From an uncultured Prevotella sp. (GTDB taxonomy: Bacteria > Bacteroidota > Bacteroidia > Bacteroidales > Bacteroidaceae): a DNA stretch of 64,000 nt. Every line of letters begins with the position of its first letter. Position 1 is the first letter of the stretch. The stretch spans positions 62,001 through 126,000 of the forward strand of contig CALCVP010000031.1 of the NCBI GenBank assembly GCA_937907705.1, in the 5' to 3' direction. The notes under the pieces are model-generated. The model made no database searches and had not been told where the DNA came from. It worked only from the letters and a program-made list of their open reading frames with translations. The translations under genes and the position numbers were made by a program. Below, in pieces: positions 54,955 to 63,381 of the stretch.

Positions 54955-56015
54955 AGGCCTGCTTGCTTGGCTATTTTCAGGATTACATCGCACACAAGGC
55001 GGTTCTGCTCGCGGCGACCCAATGTAATGCGCATGTGGGTGTTGATGTCGGGCTCGTTCATGAACTTGACCTTGTAGCTCTGGTTGGCAAACTCCTGCTG
55101 CAAAGCCTCTTTGAGCGCAATAGGATACTTGATGAGTATGAAGTTGGCTATTGACTTATAGACCTTGAAGCCGGGCAGTGCGCCTATCTCTGTAGTGTAC
55201 ATCTGGCGTGCCTCGTCCATCACATGGGCTATCTCGCGGTAGTGAGCCTCGCTCTTGACAGCGGCAATGGCCACCTCTTCAGACAGGCGGTCGTAGCCTA
55301 AATACTTGTTGGCATAGCGGCTGAAACGCTCCATCTCTTCGCCCTTGCCCATAAAGCCGAAGCCCCAGCGCAAACCTGGCAAGCCATAAAACTTGGACAG
55401 GGTGCGGCAGAACAGTATGTTGGGGTGGCGGGCTATCATATCGCGTATGTAGTCGACACTGGTTGTTACATAAGACGCATAAGCCTCATCTACCAGCAGC
55501 AGGGTGGTGTCGGACACCATATTGATGATGCTTTCCAGCTCGGCAGGGGTCAGGCCGTTGCCCGTGGGGTTGTTGGGCGATGCCACAAGAAGGATGCTTG
55601 GCTGCTCGGTGTCTATCATCCGGCGCAAACCGTCCATGTCGTATTCAAAGGTGTTGCCCACCTCGTTGACAGGATATTGCAGGGTGCGGCCCTCTACCTC
55701 GTCGGCTATTGACTTGTAGTACCACCATGAGAACTTAGGTATCAGCATGGTCTTGTTGCTGCCTTGACGGGTAAGGAAATAGTGCACAGCCATCTTGAGC
55801 AGGTCTTCTGCACCGTAGCCCAAGAGTATCTGCTTCTCGTCTATATTGTAATGCTCTGATAGAAAGACAGAGAAGATACTCTTCTTGCCTTGGTCATAGA
55901 TACGTGTGTAAAAGGCAAGTTTCTTAATGTCAAAATTACGAAGAGCGTCTTTTACTTCTTGTGAAGGTTCAAAATTGAACTCATTTCTGTCGAGATAATT
56001 TAATTCAGTCTGCAT
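54951..56015 (-). CDS. Class I/II aminotransferase-fold enzyme (HisC/CobD-like)
   Basis: 354 aa, PLP-dependent. The lysine lies in FCRTLSKFYGLPGLRWGFGFMG; SPNNPTGNGLTP and LLLVDEAYASYVT are the PLP-contacting blocks. It belongs to the group containing histidinol-phosphate aminotransferase and threonine-phosphate decarboxylase. Because it is translationally coupled to a cytidylyltransferase-like gene and flanked by LicD genes, a role in making a phospho-amino-alcohol (for example from phosphoserine or phosphothreonine) is more likely than histidine synthesis. This is inference from context. A minus-strand TAACTTTG box lies 20 bp before the ATG. Confidence 0.85.
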   Translation of the reverse strand: MQTELNYLDRNEFNFEPSQEVKDALRNFDIKKLAFYTRIYDQGKKSIFSVFLSEHYNIDEKQILLGYGAEDLLKMAVHYFLTRQGSNKTMLIPKFSWWYYKSIADEVEGRTLQYPVNEVGNTFEYDMDGLRRMIDTEQPSILLVASPNNPTGNGLTPAELESIINMVSDTTLLLVDEAYASYVTTSVDYIRDMIARHPNILFCRTLSKFYGLPGLRWGFGFMGKGEEMERFSRYANKYLGYDRLSEEVAIAAVKSEAHYREIAHVMDEARQMYTTEIGALPGFKVYKSIANFILIKYPIALKEALQQEFANQSYKVKFMNEPDINTHMRITLGRREQNRLVCDVILKIAKQAGL

Positions 56016-56033
56016 CTTAATGTATATTTGGGT

Positions 56034-56041
56034 GCAAAGTT
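56034..56041 (-). promoter_or_regulatory. -7 box of the aminotransferase-licC-licD unit
   Basis: TAACTTTG on the minus strand, 18-25 bp before the aminotransferase ATG. No clear -33 TTTG is visible. Confidence 0.5.
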
Positions 56042-56145
56042 ACATATAATATCGCAATGAAGAGTAACTTGGCACATTTTTATTCTTATTTATATGGTTT
56101 GCTTTAGTTGTTGCAAAAGGGAATGCATGTGGGCGAAAAGCCCTG

Positions 56146-57072
56146 TCAGAGCTTCTTGAGCAGACGGCGAAAAACCGACATGCGGTAGCTGCGGCGCACA
56201 GCGGGCAGCAGCTCCCGATAGCTCTGTGTGGTGCTGAACACCAACTCGCCGTGGTAACTGGGGGCCTTGACGGGCGTCATATAGTCATCGCCATACTGCG
56301 TGCGCAGGAATGTATCGAAATCTTCCACCACAGGAGCCTTGATGTATTCAAAATCTATCCATACGGTGCGGTCAAAGATATGCTTGTCAAAGAGTATCTC
56401 ATCGCCGCTGAAAGCCAGCTCTGCCACTTGTCTGCAGTCGTTCCACGGCGTAGCGCGCAGCTCGTCTTCCACACGCCGGTAGAGCGTGACCCAGCCGTAC
56501 TTGTGAACCATATAGCGGCACTTCAGCTTGCGAAACACCAAGCCCAAGCGGCCTGAAGCCAGGATGGCGGTATTTTTGGCCTTTAGAAAACGGAGCATCT
56601 TGCGCACATCGTGTACCAAACGTTTGCGGGAAACCTCATTGACGGGCACGGCATCGAGCACGAAAATGTCTATGAAAATGCCTTGATTAAAGGGCTGGAA
56701 AGAGTCTGAAGGGCGTATAGCGGCAGTGGCACTGTTGCGCAGCTGGGCGTGGCCGCGGTAGTAGTCTTTGTCGGTATAGGCTGACTGCAATAAGTAGGGC
56801 GGCTCAAACCATTGCGGAGCCAACTGCAACATGCGGTCATAGTCGGCACGGGGCATTACCACATCCACATCATCGTCCCACGGTATAAAGCCATGATGGC
56901 GCACAGCACCCAACAGGGTGCCGCCGTCCAGCCAACACTGCAAGGCATTGGCTTTGCAAAAATCAATAAACCGCTGCAACAGGTCAAGCTCTGTCTGCCA
57001 TATCTTTTTCATTTCTGCCGATACTGCATATCCGTCACGTACTTCAGCTTTTAGGTTGAATTCCATTATCAC
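56146..57072 (-). CDS. LicD-family phosphotransferase (second copy)
   Basis: 308 aa. The same signature as the first copy, CWLDGGTLLGAVRHHGFIPWDDDVDVVMPRADYDRML (about 46-82), with the DDDVD metal motif. The two are clear paralogues but differ widely outside the motif, so they may act on different acceptors. The alternative start (MEF, two codons in) is equally likely. It lies about 130 bp upstream of the aminotransferase gene on the same strand and has its own promoter and leader hairpin. Confidence 0.88.
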   Translation of the reverse strand: MIMEFNLKAEVRDGYAVSAEMKKIWQTELDLLQRFIDFCKANALQCWLDGGTLLGAVRHHGFIPWDDDVDVVMPRADYDRMLQLAPQWFEPPYLLQSAYTDKDYYRGHAQLRNSATAAIRPSDSFQPFNQGIFIDIFVLDAVPVNEVSRKRLVHDVRKMLRFLKAKNTAILASGRLGLVFRKLKCRYMVHKYGWVTLYRRVEDELRATPWNDCRQVAELAFSGDEILFDKHIFDRTVWIDFEYIKAPVVEDFDTFLRTQYGDDYMTPVKAPSYHGELVFSTTQSYRELLPAVRRSYRMSVFRRLLKKL

Positions 57073-57139
57073 TTTTCATTGGCTCATGAGCCGTACTGCC
57101 TCACAAGCAGTCTGCATCATGGGTAAAAAACAAAAAGAC

Positions 57140-57179
57140 AGATGCCCGCATCATGCGTCATGCGCACAATCTGGCATCT
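57140..57179 (-). terminator. Terminator-like hairpin in the LicD leader
   Basis: On the minus strand AGATGCC (57179-57173) pairs with GGCATCT (57146-57140), with further pairing of GCGCATG and CATGATGC inside, followed by GTCTTTTTGTTTTTT. It lies between the promoter at 57254-57223 and the LicD ATG and could act as an attenuator. Confidence 0.6.
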
Positions 57180-57222
57180 ATAAAATACATCTATAAATAG
57201 ATATTAAAAATCTATGAAATTG

Positions 57223-57254
57223 CAAAAATATTGAATATCTATGAAAATTGCAAA
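57223..57254 (-). promoter_or_regulatory. Promoter of the second LicD gene
   Basis: On the minus strand TTTG (57254-57251) and TATTTTTG (57230-57223) are separated by 20 nt. The site sits within direct repeats of TCTATGAAA (57211 and 57238). Confidence 0.65.
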
Positions 57255-57322
57255 TAAAGAAAAACAATTGTTTACTTTTTAACATTATGTATTGGCTAAA
57301 GGATATGTTGCAGAGGGCGTGC

Positions 57323-57432
57323 AAAAGCAGTGCTATCGGACTGCAACAACATAGCTCTTGCTTTCTGAAAGCAGTGCTCTTGCAAGCCGATAACACTGCT
57401 TTCAGAAAGCGATTGCACTACTCTTGCAGGCA
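57323..57432 (+). repeat. 22-bp x 5 degenerate palindromic array (array H)
   Basis: Five units start at 57323, 57345, 57367, 57389 and 57411. Cores: AAAAGC-AGT-GCTATC, AACAAC-ATA-GCTCTT, GAAAGC-AGT-GCTCTT, GATAAC-ACT-GCTTTC and GATTGC-ACT-ACTCTT, with tails such as GCAAGCC. Exactly 110 bp. It lies between the ybeY terminator and the LicD promoter. Confidence 0.88.
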
Positions 57433-57433
57433 C

Positions 57434-57465
57434 AAAAAGAGCCGGACAGAACTCATGTCCGGCTC
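57434..57465 (-). terminator. Terminator of ybeY
   Basis: GAGCCGGACA (57439-57448) pairs with TGTCCGGCTC (57456-57465); on the minus strand five T (57438-57434) follow. Confidence 0.82.
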
Positions 57466-57487
57466 CTTTGTATCTATTCTCAATGTT

Positions 57488-57916
57488 TTAGCCTTGTCGC
57501 TGCTCAGCCAATAAGGCCAAAGCCTTGTTCTCTTCAGCCTCCATTATCTCGCGTTCGCCAGGACCTTTGTCGTTGATGCCGCACAGATGGAGTATGCCAT
57601 GAATAATCACCCGGTGCAACTCGTCGTCATAGGTCTTGCCGAACAGCTCGGCATTGGTGCGCACGGTATCCAGCGATATGACAATATCGCCACTCACCAC
57701 ATCGGCTTCGTCATAATCAAAGGTTATCACATCGGTATAATAGTTATGGCCCAAATACTCGTTGTTCACCTCCAGTATTTTGTCATCATCCACAAACATA
57801 TACCCTATCTCACCCGTCTTGCGGCCATGGGCAGCCACCACAGCCTTTATCCACGCTGTAGTCTCGCGCTTCTTGATTTTCGGCATCTTCACACCGTCTA
57901 CATTGTATGTAATCAT
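57488..57916 (-). CDS. ybeY: Endoribonuclease YbeY / rRNA maturation factor
   Basis: 142 aa. YbeY is a zinc-dependent RNase for 16S rRNA 3' maturation and ribosome quality control. The YMFVDDDKILEVNNEYLGHNYYTDVITFDY block and HRVIIHGILHLCGINDKG motif are typical. The usual third zinc ligand (H in HGxLHLxGYDH) is replaced by Asp, a change known in Bacteroidota members. It lies 40 bp after coaD. Confidence 0.93.
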   Translation of the reverse strand: MITYNVDGVKMPKIKKRETTAWIKAVVAAHGRKTGEIGYMFVDDDKILEVNNEYLGHNYYTDVITFDYDEADVVSGDIVISLDTVRTNAELFGKTYDDELHRVIIHGILHLCGINDKGPGEREIMEAEENKALALLAEQRQG

Positions 57917-57956
57917 ATACTTATTTGTTTAGAGGTTAACGCTCTGCTATCAAAAC

Positions 57957-58394
57957 TCAAATCATCCACTCACGGGCATCGCGGCCAAAGTGTATCAGCT
58001 CGCGCACCAAGGTAGACGACACACTGGCATAACGGGCATCGGCATACAGCAGCACTGTTTCCAAGCCGCCTATACGGCGGTTGATGTCGGCCTGCTCGCG
58101 CTCATACTCAAAGTCTTTCACGCTACGCACACCCTTGACCACATACTGTGCGCCCTCACGCCGCGCAAAGTCTATGGTCAAGTCATTGTAACTCTTCACC
58201 TCAATGCGAGGCTCCTGAGCGTAATAACGGGCAATACGGGCCACACGCTCATCGGCAGTAAACATATACTGCTTGTGCTCATTGTAGCCTACACCTATCA
58301 CCAGCTTGTCAAACAGTGGCAATGCACGCGCCACAATATCGGCATGACCCACCGTAAAGGGGTCGAAACTGCCCACAAAAATTCCTTTTCTCAT
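57957..58394 (-). CDS. coaD: Phosphopantetheine adenylyltransferase
   Basis: 145 aa from the ATG at 58394, which gives the standard MRKGIFVGSFDPFTVGHADIV start; a longer frame to 58559 would overlap ruvB and adds no homologous residues. It makes dephospho-CoA from ATP and phosphopantetheine. The nucleotidyltransferase HxGH motif is in TVGH, and SVSSTLVRELIHFG matches the ISSTxVR motif. It lies 31 bp after ruvB. Confidence 0.96.
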   Translation of the reverse strand: MRKGIFVGSFDPFTVGHADIVARALPLFDKLVIGVGYNEHKQYMFTADERVARIARYYAQEPRIEVKSYNDLTIDFARREGAQYVVKGVRSVKDFEYEREQADINRRIGGLETVLLYADARYASVSSTLVRELIHFGRDAREWMI

Positions 58395-58425
58395 AGCTTT
58401 ATTCAATATCTGCCGCCAACCTGCC

Positions 58426-59460
58426 TCAATCAAACAGCTGCGGCTCCATGATGTTGCCGTTGTAAGGGTTGCGCCCAAAATGCTGGTAAGCCAACTCTGT
58501 AACCATGCGCCCACGGGGGGTGCGCTTGATGAAACCTTCCATAATGAGATATGGCTCATACACTTCTTCTACCGTGCCTGCATCCTCGCCAATGGCAGTA
58601 GCTATCGTGGTGATGCCCACAGGACCGCCCTTGAACTTGTCGATAATAGTCAACAGTATCTTGTTGTCTATCTCGTCAAGGCCATACTGGTCTATATTCA
58701 AGGCTGTAAGGGCTACATGAGAAATCTTTGTATCTATGCGCCCGGAACCCTTTACCTGTGCAAAATCGCGCACGCGGCGCAGCAAGGCATTGGCTATACG
58801 CGGCGTACCGCGACTGCGGCGCGCTATTTCCATAGCTGCATCATCGTCGATAGGCACCTTCAAGATACTGGCAGAACGCTTCAAAATGCGCACCAACGTT
58901 TCGGGCTCGTAATACTCCAAGTGCAGATTAATGCCAAAACGGGCACGCAAAGGGGCGGTAAGCAAACCGCTGCGAGTGGTGGCACCTACCAGTGTAAAAG
59001 GGTTAAGATCTATCTGGATAGAACGGGCAGAAGGGCCCTTGTCTATCATAATGTCTATACGGTAGTCTTCCATGGCAGAGTAAAGATACTCTTCTACCAC
59101 AGGCGACAGACGGTGTATCTCGTCTATAAACAACACATCGTTAGGCTCAAGAGAGGTCAATATGCCTGCCAAATCACCGGGTTTGTCAAGCACAGGACCA
59201 CTGGTCAGCTTGAAACCCACGCCCAACTCATTGGCAATAATATTGCTCAGCGTGGTCTTGCCCAAGCCTGGAGGGCCGTGAAGCAGCGTATGGTCAAGCG
59301 GTTCGCCACGGTACTTGGCGGCCTCTACAAACACCTCAAGGTTCTCTACCACCTTCTGCTGTCCGCTAAAGTCGCCAAAACGCAAAGGGCGCAGAGCATT
59401 CTCAAAATCACGCTCGGCCGATGACACGCTCTCTTGCCGTATATCGAAATTATCGTCCAT
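58426..59460 (-). CDS. ruvB: Holliday junction branch-migration helicase RuvB
   Basis: 344 aa. The motor of the RuvAB complex in recombination and repair. LRPLRFGDFSGQQKVVENLEVFVEAA opens the protein, Walker A is GPPGLGKTT, Walker B is DEIHRL, sensor I is GATTRSGLL, and the C-terminal winged helix has EPYLIMEGFIKRTPRGRMVTELAY. First gene of ruvB-coaD-ybeY on the minus strand. Confidence 0.98.
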   Translation of the reverse strand: MDDNFDIRQESVSSAERDFENALRPLRFGDFSGQQKVVENLEVFVEAAKYRGEPLDHTLLHGPPGLGKTTLSNIIANELGVGFKLTSGPVLDKPGDLAGILTSLEPNDVLFIDEIHRLSPVVEEYLYSAMEDYRIDIMIDKGPSARSIQIDLNPFTLVGATTRSGLLTAPLRARFGINLHLEYYEPETLVRILKRSASILKVPIDDDAAMEIARRSRGTPRIANALLRRVRDFAQVKGSGRIDTKISHVALTALNIDQYGLDEIDNKILLTIIDKFKGGPVGITTIATAIGEDAGTVEEVYEPYLIMEGFIKRTPRGRMVTELAYQHFGRNPYNGNIMEPQLFD

Positions 59461-59830
59461 TATCTTCTCTATTCTTTATTCATAGCTTTATGCAACGCCA
59501 AAGTAGAGCCACAACCGTTCGTCCAAGCAGCTCGTCTCATATAAAAAACAGCTTGCCCAAACAGGAAAGCACAGCTCTTTCAACACGGAAAACAAGTGGT
59601 TCGCGGCTGAAATATAGCGTGCAAAAGCATACCAATTGCAAAATTAAACATTTTATTTGATTTCCACAAGTTTCAACTTCGGCTTTTAAAAGCTCCCTTT
59701 TCTGCGCTTCTTTCATGATTTTTTGCTGCAATCGCAACAAAAACTGTAAGAAATGGCTGTACGGAAAAAGGTAAGACACTGCATTGCAGGTCTGCATACA
59801 AAGCGAACTTGGGCAAGAAAAGGCAACATA
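59461..59830. promoter_or_regulatory. ruvB upstream region with a probable minus-strand promoter
   Basis: On the minus strand CTTG (59670-59667) and TAATTTTG (59646-59639) lie 20 nt apart, about 180 bp before ruvB. No gene is convincing in this stretch. Confidence 0.45.
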
Positions 59831-59833
59831 AAA

Positions 59834-59868
59834 AAGGGTGAGACACATACAGTATGTGCCTCACCCTT
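59834..59868 (-). terminator. Terminator of the sdhCAB operon
   Basis: AAGGGTGAGACACATAC (59834-59850) pairs with GTATGTGCCTCACCCTT, and on the minus strand a run of six T follows (59833-59829 region). Confidence 0.82.
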
Positions 59869-59895
59869 GCAAGATTATTACTAAATTACGCGATA

Positions 59896-60648
59896 TTAGT
59901 CGTTCAATTTAGCCTTGATAAACTCACGGTTCAAACGAGCAATGTTAGCAATTGACTCGTTCTTAGGACACTCTGCCTCACAAGCACGAGTGTTGGTACA
60001 GTTACCAAAGCCAAGCTCTTCCATCTTCATTACCATCGCCTTGGCACGCTTGGCTGCCTCTGGACGGCCCTGAGGAAGCAGAGCCAACTGGCTCACCTTA
60101 GAGCTGACGAACAGCATGGCTGAGCCATTCTTGCAGGCAGCCACACAACATCCGCAACCAATACAAGTGGCAGCGTCCATAGCTTCGTCAGCTTTCTCCT
60201 TAGGAATCAAGATAGCATTGGCATCCTGAGGCTGACCTGTGCGAACAGATACATAGCCACCAGCCTGCATAATCTTGTCAAATGCACTGCGGTCTACCAT
60301 GCAGTCTTTGATGATAGGAAAGGCTGCTGAACGCCATGGCTCAACAGTGATAACATCACCGTCGTGGAAACGGCGCATGTAAAGCTGACAAGTAGTAGCA
60401 CCTGTTGCCGGACCATGAGGATGACCATTGATATAAAGTGAACACATACCACAGATACCCTCACGACAGTCGTGATCAAATACAAAAGGCTCTTTGCCTT
60501 CTTCTATCAGCTGCTCGTTGAGAATATCAAGCATTTCGAGAAAAGATGTGTCTGTAGGGATATCTTTCATCTCGAAAGTATCAAAATGACCATCTGCCTT
60601 TGGTCCGTTCTGACGCCATACTTTAAGCGTGAATGATATATTTGCCAT
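59896..60648 (-). CDS. sdhB: Fumarate reductase/succinate dehydrogenase iron-sulfur subunit
   Basis: 250 aa. Electron-transfer subunit linking the flavoprotein to the quinone site. The plant-type [2Fe-2S] motif is HDCREGICGMCSLYING (about 60-76); the later clusters use CIGCGCCVAACKNGSAM and CTNTRACEAECPKNES. In Bacteroidota this CAB complex works as a quinol:fumarate reductase in anaerobic respiration and may also run in reverse. Last gene of the operon, 17 bp after sdhA. Confidence 0.96.
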   Translation of the reverse strand: MANISFTLKVWRQNGPKADGHFDTFEMKDIPTDTSFLEMLDILNEQLIEEGKEPFVFDHDCREGICGMCSLYINGHPHGPATGATTCQLYMRRFHDGDVITVEPWRSAAFPIIKDCMVDRSAFDKIMQAGGYVSVRTGQPQDANAILIPKEKADEAMDAATCIGCGCCVAACKNGSAMLFVSSKVSQLALLPQGRPEAAKRAKAMVMKMEELGFGNCTNTRACEAECPKNESIANIARLNREFIKAKLND

Positions 60649-60665
60649 AATAATGTTTTCTTTTT

Positions 60666-62648
60666 TTAGTTCTTATAGTTACGTGTTTGAACCTTTATTG
60701 CCTCGTAATGGAGGGGTTCTTTCAAGAGCTCAGGAGCGGTCTCGTCGTTGCCCTTGTACTCCCAGCAACCTACATAGAAGTAATTCTCGTCATCACGTTT
60801 TGCCTCACCTTCTTCTGTCTGGTACTCTTCACGGAAGTGACCACCGCAAGACTCGTTACGAGAAAGTGCATCGTAAGCTATCAACTCACCCATGGTGATG
60901 AAGTCGCGAAGGTGAATAGCCTTGTCAAGCTCAACGTTCAAGCCCTCTTTTGAGCCTGGAATGAAGAGGTTGGTATTGAACTCCTTGCGAATCTTCTTTA
61001 TCAGCTCAAGGCCTTCTTTCAAGCCTTCTGCTGTACGGCCCATACCTACGTGCTCCCACATGATATGACCCAGCTCCTTGTGAATAGAGTCAACAGAACG
61101 CTTTCCCTTAATATTCATCAGACGATCGATTTCAGCCTGTACATGTTTCTCTGCTTCTGCAAACTCGGGAGCATCGGTAGCGATGTGAGGCCAGATAGCT
61201 TGGTCTGCCAAATAATTCTGGATTGTATATGGCAATACGAAGTAACCGTCAGCCAAACCTTGCATCAAAGCAGATGCGCCCAAACGGTTTGCACCGTGAT
61301 CAGAGAAGTTACACTCGCCAATAGCAAACAAACCGGTGATAGAAGTCATCAACTCATAGTCTACCCAGATACCACCCATAGTGTAGTGGATAGCAGGATA
61401 AATCATCATTGGGTTGTAATACTTCACACCATTGATTTCGTTAGCCAATTCACCTGGGTTCACATCGGTAATCTCTTCATACATATCAAAGAGGTTTCCG
61501 TAACGTTGACGGATAACATCGATACCCAAACGGTTGATAGCCTCAGAAAAATCAAGGAACACAGCCAAACCTGTATTGTTGACACCATATCCTTTGTCGC
61601 AACGCTCTTTAGCGGCACGGGAAGCCACGTCACGAGGAACGAGGTTACCAAAGGCAGGATAACGGCGCTCCAGATAATAGTCGCGGTCTTCCTCCGGAAT
61701 ATCAGAGCCCTTCTTGGTACCGGCCTGCAAAGCCTTGGCATCTTCTATTTTCTTAGGTACCCAGATACGACCGTCATTACGCAAAGACTCAGACATCAAG
61801 GTCAGTTTAGACTGCTTGTCGCCATGTACAGGAATACATGTCGGGTGAATCTGTACGTATGAAGGGTTAGCAAAGTAGGCACCCTTGCGGTAGCACTGCA
61901 AAGCTGCGGTACAGTTGCAGCCCATAGCGTTGGTAGAAAGGAAGTAAGTATTACCGTATCCACCAGTAGCTATTACTACGGCGTTAGCAGAGAAGCGCTC
62001 AAGTTTACCGGTTATGAGGTTCTTTGCAATGATACCGCGTGCACGGCCATCGATAATAACGAGGTCTTCCATCTCATAACGGGTATAGAGAGATACGCGA
62101 CCGGTCTGCACTTGCTTGCTTAATGCCGAGTAAGCACCGAGCAACAGTTGCTGACCTGTCTGTCCTTTAGCATAGAAAGTACGTGAAACCTGTGCGCCAC
62201 CGAAAGAACGGTTAGCGAGCATGCCACCGTATTCGCGTGCGAAAGGAACGCCCTGAGCCACGCATTGGTCAATGATATCATTAGAAACTTCAGCCAAACG
62301 GTAAACGTTAGCCTCGCGAGCGCGGTAGTCGCCGCCCTTCACTGTATCGTAGAAGAGGCGATATACAGAGTCGCCATCATTTTGGTAATTCTTAGCTGCA
62401 TTGATACCACCCTGTGCTGCGATAGAGTGAGCACGGCGTGGTGAGTCCTGAATACAGAAGTTAAGAACGTGGAAACCCATCTCACCGAGTGAAGCGGCAG
62501 CGCTGGCACCAGCCAAACCTGTACCTACAACAATGATATCGAGCTTCAGTTTGTTTTTAGGGTTCACCAAGCGCTGGTGAGCTTTATAGTTGGTCCATTT
62601 CTCAGCCACTGGGCCTTCAGGTATTCTTGAATCAATTTGTTTAGCCAT
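60666..62648 (-). CDS. sdhA: Fumarate reductase/succinate dehydrogenase flavoprotein subunit
   Basis: 660 aa. It carries covalent FAD and the dicarboxylate-binding site. FAD-binding GTGLAGASAAASLGEMGFHVL (about 42-62), the RRAHSIAAQGGINAAKNY block with the flavin-linked His, and the catalytic region around TMGGIWVDYE are visible; GECNFSDHGANRLGASALMQGLADG is the capping block. Size is in line with the B-type enzyme of Wolinella and Bacteroides. It sits between sdhC and sdhB. Confidence 0.97.
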   Translation of the reverse strand: MAKQIDSRIPEGPVAEKWTNYKAHQRLVNPKNKLKLDIIVVGTGLAGASAAASLGEMGFHVLNFCIQDSPRRAHSIAAQGGINAAKNYQNDGDSVYRLFYDTVKGGDYRAREANVYRLAEVSNDIIDQCVAQGVPFAREYGGMLANRSFGGAQVSRTFYAKGQTGQQLLLGAYSALSKQVQTGRVSLYTRYEMEDLVIIDGRARGIIAKNLITGKLERFSANAVVIATGGYGNTYFLSTNAMGCNCTAALQCYRKGAYFANPSYVQIHPTCIPVHGDKQSKLTLMSESLRNDGRIWVPKKIEDAKALQAGTKKGSDIPEEDRDYYLERRYPAFGNLVPRDVASRAAKERCDKGYGVNNTGLAVFLDFSEAINRLGIDVIRQRYGNLFDMYEEITDVNPGELANEINGVKYYNPMMIYPAIHYTMGGIWVDYELMTSITGLFAIGECNFSDHGANRLGASALMQGLADGYFVLPYTIQNYLADQAIWPHIATDAPEFAEAEKHVQAEIDRLMNIKGKRSVDSIHKELGHIMWEHVGMGRTAEGLKEGLELIKKIRKEFNTNLFIPGSKEGLNVELDKAIHLRDFITMGELIAYDALSRNESCGGHFREEYQTEEGEAKRDDENYFYVGCWEYKGNDETAPELLKEPLHYEAIKVQTRNYKN

Positions 62649-62691
62649 AACCTTATTATATATTATGTATTATGTATTACTTAATGTTGAA

Positions 62692-63381
62692 TTAGCAGCA
62701 ACCTGCGCAAAGACTGGGAGCGCATCCTACTGCAAATGCGAGTACGACAACGAGGAAGCCCAGCATAAGAAGAGTAGAGTAAACGATACCTATTACCTTC
62801 CAGCGGTTAAACCACACTTTACCATTCCATCCGAAGGTCTGTATTGCGCTCCAGAATCCGTGTGAGAGGTGGAACCAGAGGGCTACCAGCCATACGATGT
62901 AAAGCACTACATAGACAGGATTAGCGAAGGTGTCCTTGATGTAAGCGAAGCCGTCTGCGGGGTCATGAGCCACGGTAATGCCGGTAAGCTCGGCAAACAT
63001 CATGTTGTACCAGAAGTTGAAGAGGTGGAGCAAAAGTCCCAACACTACAATGATACCCAGCACAAGCATGTTTTGTGATGCCCACTCTACGCCTTTAGGA
63101 CGTGCTGTAACAGCATAGCGCTCAGTGCCGCGTGCACGGCGGTTCTGCATAGTAAGCAAGAACGCATAGATGATGTGAATAACTGCCAGGGCAGCAAGGC
63201 CTACGGTAGCTACCAGTGCATACCAGTTTGCACCAAGGAATTTACAAACCAAGTTGTAAGCCTCTCCTGAAAAAAGAGCAACTACGTTCATTGACATGTG
63301 GAACGTCAAGAACAGGATAAGTGCAATACCTGTAACAGACATTACTACTTTCCTTCCAATGGATGAGTTACATAACCACAT
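62692..63381 (-). CDS. sdhC: Fumarate reductase/succinate dehydrogenase cytochrome b subunit
   Basis: 229 aa. Five hydrophobic helices (for example SVTGIALILFLTFHMSMNVVALF and VYVVLYIVWLVALWFHLSHGFWSAIQTFGW), the type B membrane anchor with haem-binding histidines in the FHMSMN and HLSHGFWS segments. It hosts haem b and the quinone site. First gene of sdhCAB, 43 bp before sdhA. The C-terminus ends with three cysteines (VGCAPSLCAGCC), unusual for the family. Confidence 0.92.
   Translation of the reverse strand: MWLCNSSIGRKVVMSVTGIALILFLTFHMSMNVVALFSGEAYNLVCKFLGANWYALVATVGLAALAVIHIIYAFLLTMQNRRARGTERYAVTARPKGVEWASQNMLVLGIIVVLGLLLHLFNFWYNMMFAELTGITVAHDPADGFAYIKDTFANPVYVVLYIVWLVALWFHLSHGFWSAIQTFGWNGKVWFNRWKVIGIVYSTLLMLGFLVVVLAFAVGCAPSLCAGCC

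Noticed and set aside
57181..57260. Tandem repeat of TCTATGAAA as another 22-bp array
   Set aside because: Spacings are 22 and 27 bp and only two copies are similar; better explained as local repeats around a promoter.
58395..58559. Extended N-terminus of CoaD
   Set aside because: It overlaps ruvB and adds residues unlike any CoaD; the standard start is at 58394.
59537..59848. 103-aa minus-strand frame between ruvB and sdhB
   Set aside because: It spans the probable ruvB promoter and the sdhB terminator area and has no recognisable features.
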